Part shown: one piece after another, positions 49,609-60,970 of the stretch | Numbering within the stretch: the first letter of the stretch is position 1 | How the letters are laid out: every line of letters starts with the position of its first letter | Assembly (NCBI GenBank): GCA_037903475.1 | Contig: JBAJFG010000364.1 | Location: 62,001-126,000 of the forward strand | Length of the DNA: 64,000 bases | DNA from: Ancylostoma caninum | Lineage: Eukaryota > Nematoda > Chromadorea > Rhabditida > Ancylostomatidae | Reading direction: 5' to 3' | Translations under genes and position numbers: made by a program | Notes under the pieces: model-generated | What the model saw: the letters and a program-made list of their open reading frames with translations, nothing else | What the model was told of the DNA's origin: nothing | Databases searched by the model: none

Positions 49609-49774
49609 GGGCTGGGATTCATCAAACGGTAACCAAGCAAACCAACGAAAGTCAACGATGGTTAGTGCTGTTGGTTAAGGTGTAGGAGACTACGTAATGC
49701 TTGGAAGACGCAGGAGGTGAAAGTTAGTGTGGCAGCCTGGTTTCGCTTGGTTATGCGTTCTTGAATCCTAGCTC
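49609..49774. repeat. Fold-back element, copy 2 of the 23669 pair
   Basis: GGGCTGGGATTCATCAAACG, followed by GTAACCAAGCAAACCAA, pairs with the right end (GGTTTCGCTTGGTTATGCG, then TTCTTGAATCCTAGC). The ends match the element in VPS25 intron 1. Confidence 0.65.
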
Positions 49775-52700
49775 AGAGGGGTTTTATTCCAATCTGTTGG
49801 ATTTTCTTCTTGCGCTTCCCTTGATAGAATCTAATAATAGGGCCCAAAATAAATAACGGTCAGGTAATCAAGGAAAACAACGAGAAAGTACTCGCTTAAT
49901 TTAGATTAGATTTCAATCTTTTTTTGTCGACGATTCCCTCAATTTCATCCTCCTCCCCCACCTCCTGATTCCATTATGCGAAAATTCTCTAAAATTTCCC
50001 TTCCAATGGCTTCTAGCGCATATGGTGCTTCAACCAAACGCGTCACTCCTCCAGCGAACCTCTTCTGAAGCCCTTACCTTCCATCGCCGTAGCCGATATC
50101 CGATTTCGCTAAGCCGCTCCGCATACATTTACATTCCCCGGTTGACGAGCACACGTCCGTCTCCGTCCATCCGTCCGCCCGCCCGCCCGTCTTCCGTCAC
50201 TGTGTATTTGATGTTAGGGCCCAAACGCTCGAGCCGCGATGACCTCAGCACACCACTCACCAACAGACTGTATGAGTAAACGAGGCAGCTGCCGCCACAC
50301 TGCTGTGCTGCTGTTGCTATGAAGAAGTGAGCAGGCTTGGATGGGTTTGAGATGCTTGGCTTGATGAATGTGAAGTGGGGAGAGGAAAATGTGGAGCTGT
50401 GGTCAGGAATCTGCTATTTGCATCGAAGGAGGGATGGTGATCGTAGGGCTGGGGATATTGGTGAAAGAGCTGTGCTGTTTCAAATTTTAGTGGTCCTTTT
50501 ACTGTTTTTTTCTCTCAATTTTCTGATTTCCTTTCGATCCATTTGCTCATTCATTCATTCATCCATGCATTCATTCATTCATTTCAATCAAATTACTCAT
50601 AAACGTGGGAGAAATCGCCTTACACGAGTCATCAAACTTCATTACGACTTCCTCCCGCCTCTGTCCCCGGCTGTGACCATTCTTTTCCCGAATCTTCCCC
50701 GTATCCGCCACCGTTAATGGGAAATGAACTCGTTCGTTCGTTGTCTTCGGTTGCTTGGTGAGTTGGTTGCACGTCAGAGCTGTACGTGATGACCGTTTTT
50801 ACTCGGTTGGTCGCTCTTTGTCGCAGACGGCTCGCTGAGTACGCAGTTACGTACAGAGGCCGGAGCGTTTATACTGTCATTGTGAAGGAGTTCAAACTGC
50901 TGACAGTATAAAGTTTTTATCTAGCGTTGGTGTTACACAGATAGGCTGAGTGGCTGAATGGCTGGACGAGAGCGTCCTGCTGCCGCGCGCGCGTTTTACT
51001 GCCGGGACGCGGTGCGACCAGCTTTTTTGCGTTGTTCAGCAACAGGAACGTAGCTAAACACCTGTACACATAGCGCATCCAGGTTCCACTGGATTGGTCA
51101 GTACCGGTAGCGATGCTGCGGACCGAACCAAGAAGCGCCAGAGAACGTGCTGCTGCATGCTTTCAGCGCGTGCATGTTCAGTGCATTTCAATGCACTTTG
51201 TTTAGTGAAGCGAATACAAGCGCAGCCTCCCGACATTGCTACCAACTTGTCTGGCTAGTTGCGTAGCCTTCTTCTTGCGCGGAAAGACTCAAGAACACAT
51301 TGGAGGGCTACTAGTTCTCTTGGGTAATTTTGGGGACACAGCTTGGTTGTGTTCTTTCCTGCCTTTTTCTGTAAAATATTGTAGTCGTGTGATTGTAGGA
51401 GATTCTCAAAAAGGGGCTCCTTAAACTCACCAATTTTCTGTTGTGATGATAAAAAATCTGCACACATACCCAGCCTCTTCTACGTGCAGATTTTTAACCC
51501 ATAACAACCACACTTACTCAGACGCCTGCACGACTTCCTTCCTCTTTCTCAGCTGGAAAAAAAAAATTAGCCACAACAACCCCACCTCCAGGCGATTCCC
51601 CAACCCCCCCCCCCAATTTTCCTGAACGGTGGAAATGCTACCCCCAATCACATCTGCACACAAATCCATAGTTAACAGCGACCCACCCACCCCCCCCCCC
51701 CCCTCACTCTCACCTCCCATTGATAAGCTAATACCATCAGACGCTAGAGGCTGGCAAAACTAAATAGAAGCGAAATCTAACCAAATAATCCAGAATTGCC
51801 TCGAAATTTAGTCGATATTCGCCCATCGCCCTGAAAATGCACTGTATGAACTAAGTTCGGCCTGAATTTACCCGGAAATATTTCGAGGGCTATTCACGGG
51901 GACATTCGCTGGGATTTACCCGGAAGGTGCCGCTGTAGAATCACCTATGATGAGTAAAAGGTTCAAAGCTCCCCGATCACCTTGATTGTACGAGTTTCTT
52001 AAACAAGATGCCACAAACATTAATTCTATCTCGGATTCCGGCTGGCTGGGGCGAGAAAATTTCCGGAGATAAGTATATCCTTTTGCTTTTAAAACTTATC
52101 TGTTTCAAATGGACGGGTTTGTCTCAAGATTTCAGGGGACGTTCATGGCTACCATAAAAGAATTTACCTGGAAATCGCATCTGTAGGATCATTTCTGACC
52201 ATAACTCATCATGCAACAGGGTTCAGTGTTGCAGGCGCTCAGGCCATGTCAGTCTGGGGATTAATGGCTTAGCCTGTGCTTTACCCTGTTAGGTCTTTCT
52301 CAGAAATGAAATTTTATTCCCTTTGGATATCTCAGAATATTCAATAGCCCACTTGTCGCATGCATAATTTGCGTAAACTACGTCCGGCTTACGTCCCCTA
52401 TACCTTTTTTTTTTCGACTTAACAACTAGGGTGGTCGTTCTCTGTGTGCTAACGACTAAAAAGTTGTCTCGAATCATCTACGCTTCTTACGTGAAGTTAC
52501 GTGTGAGATTCCGATATCCAAACCAGCCCTCCCGACCATGAACACGCTGTGAAGTGAAGATTTTCTGGTTCTGGCGACCCCAGCGAGTCCTCTGTGCGGG
52601 TTCGTTGGCGCGCGAAGGACGTGACGCAGGCCAAGGATCGAAGTGCAAAATGGGTGCATTGGTTCAAATTGATTCACATTAGGGGAAATTAGTCTGTTGA

Positions 52701-53429
52701 ATTAGAGAGCTGGTACAAGGTTCAGTGATTAGGTCACAAAATGCTCGCAGCTCAGATGACTCAGCTCAATCGGAGGATTGCAGTTGTCTAGATCCAGGAA
52801 GTCTGAAACAGATCACTGCTTCCGTAACATTTTGAGCCGTAGATAATCGCCATAGTCTCGGCTTTTGACAGATGCACGTCTAAGCTCCCCTCGAAGCGGA
52901 TTTGATCTCGGCGGATTTCCTGGTATGGTGTTACTTATTATATTCGCATTATGCTTGTGCATGTTCTACATTCGCATAAGCCTCAGAAGACTCTTTGTCC
53001 ATGCGTAAGAAACTATTGACAAAGGGAATTCGTGCTTCCCGGACAGGGAATCCAGAGACCTTGTACTTACCCGATTCATTTCCTTCTAGCTGAGCTAGTG
53101 GGTATATCCGTAGCTCAGGAAACTTTGTATTGTACTATGTGCATGTATTGTACTGTATGCACTTCTGAATAACGTTTTCTACTTGCTATGCACTATCCAA
53201 AAGAGACTGCTAATGCCAATTCGATTTCTATGGTTAGTGACCAGAAAACTGTCTGCTGTGTGATTCTAGAAGCTTCTGCTGTTTCCCTTCCTTGAGAGTT
53301 CAACAATTTGACGATCTTGTGACAGTTCAGTTTTATGATGTAAAATTTTTAGTTTTAGTTTTGTGATGTGAATCTTTAGTTATTTCCGTTATTACTTTCT
53401 CATATTGTATTATACAGTTAGATGTAGTA
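49775..53429. other. Gene-free stretch with GC patches, a hairpin and a repeat pair
   Basis: GC-rich patches at about 50020-50280 and 50820-51030; an ATTC-type microsatellite near 50545-50585; a short perfect-stem hairpin at 50868-50912 (listed); runs of C near 51605 and 51690; and two similar stretches near 51865-51950 and 52130-52205 (both with ATTTACCYGGAA followed about 15 nt later by CTGTAGRATCA). No coding exon supported. Confidence 0.45.
50868..50912. other. Perfect 12-bp stem hairpin
   Basis: TTTATACTGTCA and TGACAGTATAAA flank a 21-nt loop. It is too short for a standard miRNA precursor unless the flanks also pair. It could be a structural element or chance. Confidence 0.4.
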
Positions 53430-53520
53430 AAGATTGCGCGCAATGCTGCCACTATACTCCGCAAGGAGTGTGGCATTTCTTGTCGCTGCGTACCGGCGAC
53501 ACTAGTTTTGATACATATTG
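53430..53520. repeat. TACTCCAC-family fragment
   Basis: Contains TGCCACTATACTCCGCAAGG and GCGACACTAGTTTTGATACA, shared with the copies at 13307, 43440 and 53967. Confidence 0.45.
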
Positions 53521-53966
53521 ATTTGTAGTGCCACACGGGAGTTCGTTCTACAAAAAAAAAATTCATGCAGTTCGGTTTTGTGGTTTATATTGACGAGCGA
53601 GGCGCCGCCGTTGTCGGAGCCTGCGGCAGCTCTATTTTGTTCATTAGCATTTTACCGAATAATTTTCCATAGTTTCTTGTTTTTTTTTTCTCTTCCAATG
53701 CCATGTTATTCGAATTCCTTTCATGGCCTGGTTTTCCATCAACTTATCGTATACTGGCTTAGAATCCAGTTTGGAAATGGTTACTGTATGTAGGATTGGC
53801 CACTTTAGTGCCACACGGTTCCACTGAGCATAGGGCGTCGTCTTGAGACCTCTATTGTTGCATTTAAATGGCTATTGCTCGTTTTCTAGAATTCTCTCTC
53901 GAAAACTAGTTTGTTCAACAAAAAATCATGCAGTTCAGTTTCGTAGTTTGTATTGCATGTGAAACC

Positions 53967-54071
53967 GCTGCGGCTGCAGCGACAGTGGTTTTGATAAGTA
54001 TCGATCGGCACCGAGGGCGCGTCGCCCATAATCGATATGTATAAAACCGATGTCGCCGCTGCCGCAGCGTC
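53967..54071. repeat. Palindromic TACTCCAC-family core
   Basis: The left arm CGCTGCGGCTGCAGCGACAG, then TGGTTTTGATAAGTATCGAT, pairs with the right arm (ATCGATATGTATAAAACC, then GATGTCGCCGCTGCCGCAGCG), giving a nearly complete palindrome of about 105 bp. A half-copy of the TTTTGATA-TATTG motif occurs inverted near 62970-63000. Confidence 0.7.
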
Positions 54072-55499
54072 CTAAACGGCTTTATTCTCCGAGGGCGGGC
54101 TATGCCTGCATGCTATGTTTAGCAGTAAGTTCAACCTCAACGTGTATTCTACTGTCTAGAGAAAAGCCACATTTATACAGTAAATATCCCTGTAAACTTG
54201 GCAAACTTTACACGTTATAATTTTATTTTTGACACAGTTTTGGACCTCTCTACACACCATTAGGGTAATCTTACCAGGCCCCATCTTCCTAAGCAGAATT
54301 TACATATCGTCATAAAGAACGATTTGCCTGATCCGCAGCGATTTGTCCTCAAAAGATGCCGGCGCTCACCTCAAAGCTGGCGCCCATAATCTCACATTCA
54401 GCCAACAGCAATCAGAACTTTCGCTAAGGTCGGCGATTGCGTCTATGCCGACCAGACAGGCCTTGCCTGCCTCGGCTAGGCCTTTGAAGTCCTGCGTCGG
54501 TTCGAATCTTTATTAGAGCAGTGCGCTGGGCGCGTTCTGTGCAATTTTATCTAATCATAGGGTAGTTAAGTGGGTGAGGTACCCCGATTGTTCCACTCTT
54601 AGACCCCCATACCGACCCTACTTGACGCCCGAGTGAAGGCCACTACCTGATTCAAGTTGTTCTGCCGTTAATTAATCAATGGAAAGCGCATGGTTGTTAC
54701 ACAAGACTGGCGCTAGGCTAATAATTTTCTCACGTCCGACATTTTTGTAGTCGTTGTGCGTGAGAATTAGTATCTCTGCGGGGACGCCGATTAGTGTGTT
54801 TCTCTCATATGAACCTGTACTTGTGGGTAATTAGCTAGGCAGACTGTTTTTTGTTGTTGAGGGCTAATTTATTAAAGGTTGGGCCCTGATTTACTCCTTA
54901 TTTGTTACTGTGTTCTGCATATTATAAACTAATTGTTTTGTAGAACCACAGGATTTGATGAGATTATTTTTGTCCACTGGCTTTTTTTTGTGTATTTATA
55001 GTCTTGATTATCTAGTGATTTATTAAGTCTTTTACAAATCTGTTGCACCAGTCGCAGTCATTCTAATTAAGTTCTATTTCCTTTATTGGCATGCAACCGC
55101 CCAACAGTGCTGCTGCGACGCGGTTTCGTTTCTGTCTTGACACGTTCTGACACGGATTCTAACGAGTTAGGACGAAGAAGAGCTATTAAAATCCGTTGAG
55201 AACACGCGGTACATGTCAGGACGTGTAAAAAACACCGGATCGCAGTAAAAGAACCGCATCGCGGAGGAGTGGCGTAGCGGTTGCGAGGCGGTTGCAGCGA
55301 AGAAGCCAATGAAGCCAGGGTTAGCCTGGCTGTTTATTAAACTTTCTAGTATAACCTCAGTGCATGTCTGTACCAAAGGATCACTGCTAGAATTTTTATT
55401 TGTGAGTAAATTCATTTAAATTTGTTAATGTCATTTGTTTTTTTTTTGCTTTCTTCAGTGTTCATTGGTGCTTCATTTTCCAAATTCTGAGTTCTATGC
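54072..55499. other. Gene-free AT-rich stretch
   Basis: No exon, RNA gene or strong repeat recognised. A GGTTCGAATC string near 54498 resembles a tRNA B box, but no cloverleaf can be built around it. Confidence 0.45.
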
Positions 55500-56230
55500 T
55501 TGAACTGGGATGCCTGGTTTCGCTTTTGTCTTGAATATCGCCGATGGGACAGCTGTGGGATGTGCTGCTGGTCTTATACAGCCCGGCGAGAATTCGATCC
55601 GGATCGACGAGCCTAATGATGCTAGCTATGCGGTACTTGAACTCGCTGCGCTGCCTGGCTGTGGCCAGCTCGAGAGATCGGATCCCCTGGTCGGCTCATT
55701 AGTCCCCCATACACCCCGCTGAGGGCGCCGGCTGCTCTGTCTGACTACCGCCCGTAATCTCCTGTCCTATCAGTTCACTATCAATCGATTTATCGATCCT
55801 CCACCTCGCCTCTGAATCAGCCGGCAGCCAGGCCTGAGCTCGTCTGAGTGATGTGGCGGCGGTGCCGAGTGGAACACTTGTTTTCGCTTCGTCTCGTCGT
55901 TGTTCACTCGAGTTGCTGACCTTCATTCATGTATTGAGTGTGTGCGTCGTGCCGAGGTCGCGTTCCTGTATTCCCCTATTCCCCCCGTATTGTTTGCGAC
56001 TGGGAGGCGGGGGACGAAGGGGTGGCGTCGCGGGGGGGGGGGCTGCCGGATACGTGCGCGCACATTGCCGTCGCATCCCCTCTCCGGTCTGGGTACATGT
56101 GCACCCACGTGCTGCTGCTGCCACATGCACACACCCCCGGCCGCGATCGATCGCCCCGCCTCTACGGTCGCACTGGTTTTCCCCTGAATATTCCCCGTGC
56201 CCCCCTCCCCCCGGGCTATGTTCACTATTC
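55500..56230. promoter_or_regulatory. GC-rich island; candidate alternative promoter or first exon
   Basis: A second GC-rich block. A 70-codon frame from 55510 and longer frames after 55850 on both strands stay open, but the overlapping frames on opposite strands suggest base composition rather than coding. A run of 12 or so G lies near 56030. It resembles the island at 45880-47330. Confidence 0.3.
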
Positions 56231-57063
56231 AGGATGTTGAGAATGAGAGGCAGGGCCTTTAATTAGTGCTTTTCCTAGATTCACTTTCATTTGGTCTGCT
56301 TTATTAAAGGACGTGTGCTACTGTGTATTATCGGTGGGGCGCAATTTCTCCTTTTTTTCCACTTCTGCTCTCAGTAATCGCTCTTAGCCGTCATAGAAAT
56401 TGTGCTTACTGTGTATGCGGTACCCGTGCCGAATTGCACGGCTGCACGGCTTCTCAAAAACTCGTATTTTACTCACTATATTTCCACCATGGGGCGCAAA
56501 TTCTGTTTTTCCCGCTGCTGGGTCCCGTTTACGGACATTTCTCACCCACAGATATTATTGAAGCTGTTTTTAAAAGCTATTTCCAATACTTTTGTACATA
56601 TTTGAACAAAATTTCTGACCCATTCTATTAATATATAGCATTTACAAGTAAAGGCAGATTCTAACCTCTTCATGAAATTATATCCTGGTCCGATGCTAAG
56701 GCAGAAACGGGTGGTGAATGTCACGAAGTCGTCAAATTCCACTTTCGCTTACAGTAATACTCGTTAGGCGTCGATGAAATTGTGCTTGCCATGCCCTTTG
56801 AACTGCGCCGAATTTCGCGACATTTTCCTGAAAGCTTGCATGTAGGTGCTACTGGAGGTTCTGGTCATAGATGTCGTAAGTGCTTGTCATCACACCTCCG
56901 ATTTTATGAACTTTATCGATTCTTTAGTGGTGGTGGTTTGGTTAATATCGGACGAGCTTTCATTAGTTTTCATCGTAGCTGATTTTCGCAATGAATCAGG
57001 TTTCCTATATGTCAGAATGGTTAATTTCGAAAAGTCCAGTAATATTCTAACGAAACCCTGAAT
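56231..57063. other. Gene-free stretch
   Basis: A loose repeat pair: GCGCAATTTCTCC near 56339 and GCGCAAATTCTG near 56494, and ATCGCTCTTAGCCGTCATAG near 56378 against ACTCGTTAGGCGTCGATGA near 56758. No exon recognised. Confidence 0.4.
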
Positions 57064-57533
57064 TTAAAGGCAGCAGGAGCTGGAATTCTCGACTCTGAGC
57101 TGAGCTGCAGATCATGAAGTACAGACTCGGCACATCATAAATGTGGAACGAACACAGACAATGATGGCTTACCTGCAGAGAAAATGGAACATTCGTCGCG
57201 AACACGCCTGGCCGTGTTCGTGCGCGGACGAGTTTTCCCCGGCGCGAAACCATTGCGGCGCGTGGTTTTGGCCGAGTCCCGCCATAAAACCCTGTGAATT
57301 GAATGCACTTCGTCTTCCCTTTGCGCCAAACCACGCACCGCAATGGCTTTTGCGCCGGGGAAAACTCGTCCGCGCACGAAAACGGGCAGGCGTGTTCGCG
57401 ACGAATGTTCCATTTTCTCTGCAGGTAAGCCATCATTGTCTGTGTTCGTTTCACATTTATGATGTGCTGAGTCTGTACTTCACTACCCGCAGCTCAGCTC
57501 AGAGACGAAAATTTCAGCTCTTGCTGCCTTTAA
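57064..57533. mobile_element. TTAA-flanked palindromic MITE, 462 bp
   Basis: The element runs 57068-57529 with TTAA outside both ends. It begins AGGCAGCAGGAGCTG and ends with an imperfect inverted copy. The arms (about 200 bp) are nearly complementary: AATGATGGCTTACCTGCAGA appears on the + strand near 57160 and inverted near 57418. The ends resemble the 3158-3574 MITE (AGGCAG, TTAA). The long frames on both strands with identical protein strings come from this symmetry. Confidence 0.85.
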
Positions 57534-58705
57534 CAAAACCTGTAATTGCTGTGGAAACGGCTTTAAGGCAACGTTGTTGGCTGCCTTCTCATTGCGCTTA
57601 CACTGTTTGCTTTTACTGTATTGGCGCTTTCCTCTACGATTTACATTTTTCATCTTCATAGCAAAGCTCAAGATGGGTCTCGTTTTTTTTTTCAAAAAAA
57701 AAATGATTACTTTATTTTCCTTTTGATGTTTACAGCATTGTGGAGTTTTTCCCTGCTTTCTCATGCACACGAGATTCCATTGCTGGAGGCCTAAGCACGC
57801 GCCACATCACACGCAACATGGCTCTCTGATTGTCTGCGCATCCACAAATTTCTTTGTTGTCGCCCTTCTTTCTCGTCTGATTCTGTTCCATCTGTTCCTT
57901 CGTTCCCTAACTGTCCAAAGAGGAGTCTCCTATGGCTAGTTCCGTATTAGTTGCGCCAAAATTATCAAATATTTGGTCCTTTCGTGAGTGCATAAACGGA
58001 CTGTGGTTTATTCAGCTGACTATTTAGTTCCCCTTTTTAAATCCACGTCATAGTGCTTCTTCCGTTTGGCTTCAGAGCACGTTTTCATTTGGGTTGTTGT
58101 GATAATATGTTTTCCAACCCTTTATTTCTCCTGTTTATCCATGAAACAGAGTAGCGAAGCCAGATGGATGCTTGCTGAGGGTATCATTGCAATATTGCGC
58201 ATCTCCGTATCGCTTCTGGCTAACGTAGATACCGTTATCGTGACATTTGGTTGCATTTGGTGACCTTAGACGTACTTTATGGCTTATCTTTGCTGTCTCT
58301 CGTCGCATATCGTCCCCTGTTAATTTCTTGGGTTGCTTTATACCACATCTATTTTGCGAATCTAACAGTTCTGTGCGTGCTTTGGAGTGGTACCGGCAGG
58401 CATTTATTATGATAACCTGTTTGACGTAATGCACGTTGACTTTCCCAATCAATAACAAACCAGTAACTTTAGAGTGTTTTGTGTTTTAGTACTTTGTTGT
58501 TGTCTTCGCTGGGGCGGGTGGTAGTCTATCATCGTTCCGTCCTTGTTGGGGATCTAATTTTTTCGTTAATCGTTCATGGATCAGCACGTGGATCGATACT
58601 TTTCGATATAGTCTGTTTCAAAAGGTACGATGGTTGAATAATACTCAATATTTTCCCATTTTTTTGTGTAATATCTCTTCAACTACCTTCTCTGGTAGAA
58701 TGGAC
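57534..58705. other. Gene-free stretch
   Basis: Contains the second copy of the short dispersed repeat at 57785-57845 (see 37262-37345) and a T/A run near 57685-57705. No exon recognised. Confidence 0.4.
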
Positions 58706-58706
58706 C

Positions 58707-58894
58707 ATATATGACGCTGCCAACTGATTTGACCTCGCAAAAATGCAAAGTAGAAAATGAATGGCAAAATCCGAACGGTTCGAGTTATGCCACCATTTCA
58801 TTTTCACTGTGCCATACCCCGAACGGTCCGGATTGTGGCCATTCATTCCCAACTTGCATTTTTACGCGGACAAATTAGTTGGCAGCGTCATATA
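58707..58894. mobile_element. Fold-back MITE, 188 bp
   Basis: ATATGACGCTGCCAACTGAT and ATTAGTTGGCAGCGTCATAT are inverted ends. Matching inner arms (AAAATGCAA / TTGCATTTTT and CCGAACGGT / ACGGTCCGG) make most of it foldable. The flanking TATA may hide a TA target duplication. Confidence 0.75.
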
Positions 58895-60599
58895 TCATGA
58901 AAAATCTATGTATTATAGTTAAATGGAGCACGAGTATGAATGGAATAGAGAAAATGAGTATGAATAAATTAACGAGTGAGTGTGAATGGAGTACACTTCA
59001 TTGGAGCGTTCGATTATACATTCATAGACTTTTTTATGGCAGGAGTAACTACCTACAGAATTTTTTTTTCGTATTGGGTATTCTTATCGAATTTTATTCA
59101 AGGATTCGTACTGCGTGAACAGGGAAAAATCCAGCATAATTAGATCTCACAGTAGCGTCTCTTTGAGAATCATGTGGACTTTTATCACAGTGAAAGTATC
59201 CGATTACAGGATTATTCATATGGTTTGGTTTTTTTTTTTTTTGCTTTTGAATGGTGTAAGTCTTACAAGGCGTGCTCAATGAAAAATCACATTGCAAACA
59301 AATTCACAGTCAAACTTCCAACCTGTTCGCGCATAGTTTTCCCTTTCGCAACTATATCCTGTCACGATATAACGTTTGTTCGCCCTCATTCTATGTCCTC
59401 TGTTGTCCTTTTTGCTCCTTTATTGATTGTTTACTTATCGATCGAATATTTGTCCACCGTATTGATTGCATAGTGAGGCGTGGGGGGCTGCGAGAGCGGG
59501 CATAACGAGGCAGCATATCCTGTTGATTCGGGTTTTCGTATTTCCTTACTCTCCCAGGAGAGGTTTCTGTACAGTATCAATTTTGCTTTGTTGGAAATTC
59601 ATTAGTTTTTCCCCTAATTAGTGCTGCTTTTGAATTTAAATTAGTTATAATTCATTCATTAAGTTATTGCTTTTGAATGCCCATGAAAAGCGTGGACACA
59701 AAGGGTTTTTCGTTCTTCTGATTGGCTGTTTATTTGCGATACTGTTTTAATCACTGATTCTTTTTTTTTTCATTAGAAACTTTTAGTTTCTTGCAATTAT
59801 CGCCCACATTTTGCCTGTTTTCCTCTTCTTTTTCAGTTTTGGTAGATTTTCCACCAGTCCTTCCCCTTTTCGCTCTTTCTGTTACGTGGGTACGATATAA
59901 GGTCTCATGATTTCTGCAGGGTGGCTCCATTTCTTTTGTGATTTGTACTGTAACTGAAATGCGAGCATGTCCGGCCTATTCGTATGAAATTACTAAGTAT
60001 GAACTCGAACGTCACTGGTAACTACGTAGTGTACCTTAGCGCTCGAAGTTTTCGCTCTTTTTTGGTTCCTGGGAATCTATATTTCACGTAAATGCTTATT
60101 AGTTTGTGAGAATAACACTGTCATGATTTCCTTGAAATCGGAAAGTCATCCAGCATAAAACACTCATAGGTAGGAAATTAATATAAAAAGTGGTTCAAAA
60201 AGAAAGTTTGTTGTATAATGAAAAAGTTTTTACTGTTTTGTTGATGTGATTGTAAATTTGTTATTCATTGTCCTCACTCATGTCTTATTAACTTTTTTTT
60301 ACGGTTGAGGAGTGAAAATTCAGGATTTTCTGGAGAATCTTGGATACATAGTGCGGAGACAAAGTGCTACCCTTGGAAATGAAGGCAGTAAAAGAGAAAG
60401 AGGTTCTGGAAGTTTCAGTGGAAAAACTAATTTTATATTTTTACTCTTTTCTCAAAAGAAGACATACTTACTTATCTGACTACTATTACGAAAGCTTATA
60501 ATGACTATTGTGAATGCTGCTGAAAGATGGCTCCTGTGATGTTCCACGATTTCGATGCATGAAGTATTGGTATGCTCTGTGAAGGAATTTGACCCCAGC
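58895..60599. other. Gene-free AT-rich stretch
   Basis: No exon, RNA gene or strong repeat recognised. Confidence 0.4.
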
Positions 60600-60970
60600 A
60601 GTGTCATCAATCGCGATTGAGCTTTCGTAGGCGTCCATGCGCGAGATGACCTCAACGAGGACGCCGCGGCCGCTGTCGCCCGTCCGTCCGGCCGGTCGTC
60701 TAATCCGTTCTGATTTCTTATCTGTGCAGCGTTATCGTCGCCGCGGATCGCCGACGAGTCGCGTCCCTTGAACGTCGGCCGCGGCCGGCGATGCGGACGC
60801 GTAATTGCGGCGTGCCGCGCCCCATCCGGTGCTGCATCTGCTGGCATTCACTCCCGTCGCGCAGGGCAGTGCCTGCCTGCCTGGCGATGCTGACCTCGCA
60901 TTGGACTCCGACGATCCCTGGAGGACGCGCTGCGTTCTATCAGCGCTGCGAATTTGCATTTGCTGCAGGA
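60600..60970. promoter_or_regulatory. GC-rich patch; candidate first exon or promoter
   Basis: A third sharp GC-rich block, 2.8 kb before the terminal exon. It contains an acceptor-like TTTCTTATCTGTGCAG at about 60714-60729 and several open frames, none decisive. It is the nearest candidate for a 5' exon of the gene at 63785. Confidence 0.3.

Noticed and set aside
54490..54510. Possible tRNA B box (GGTTCGAATC)
   Set aside because: No A box or cloverleaf can be built at the right distance.
57143..57661. 172-codon + frame and matching minus frames at 57047-57454
   Set aside because: Both strands encode the same protein strings because the DNA is a palindromic MITE.
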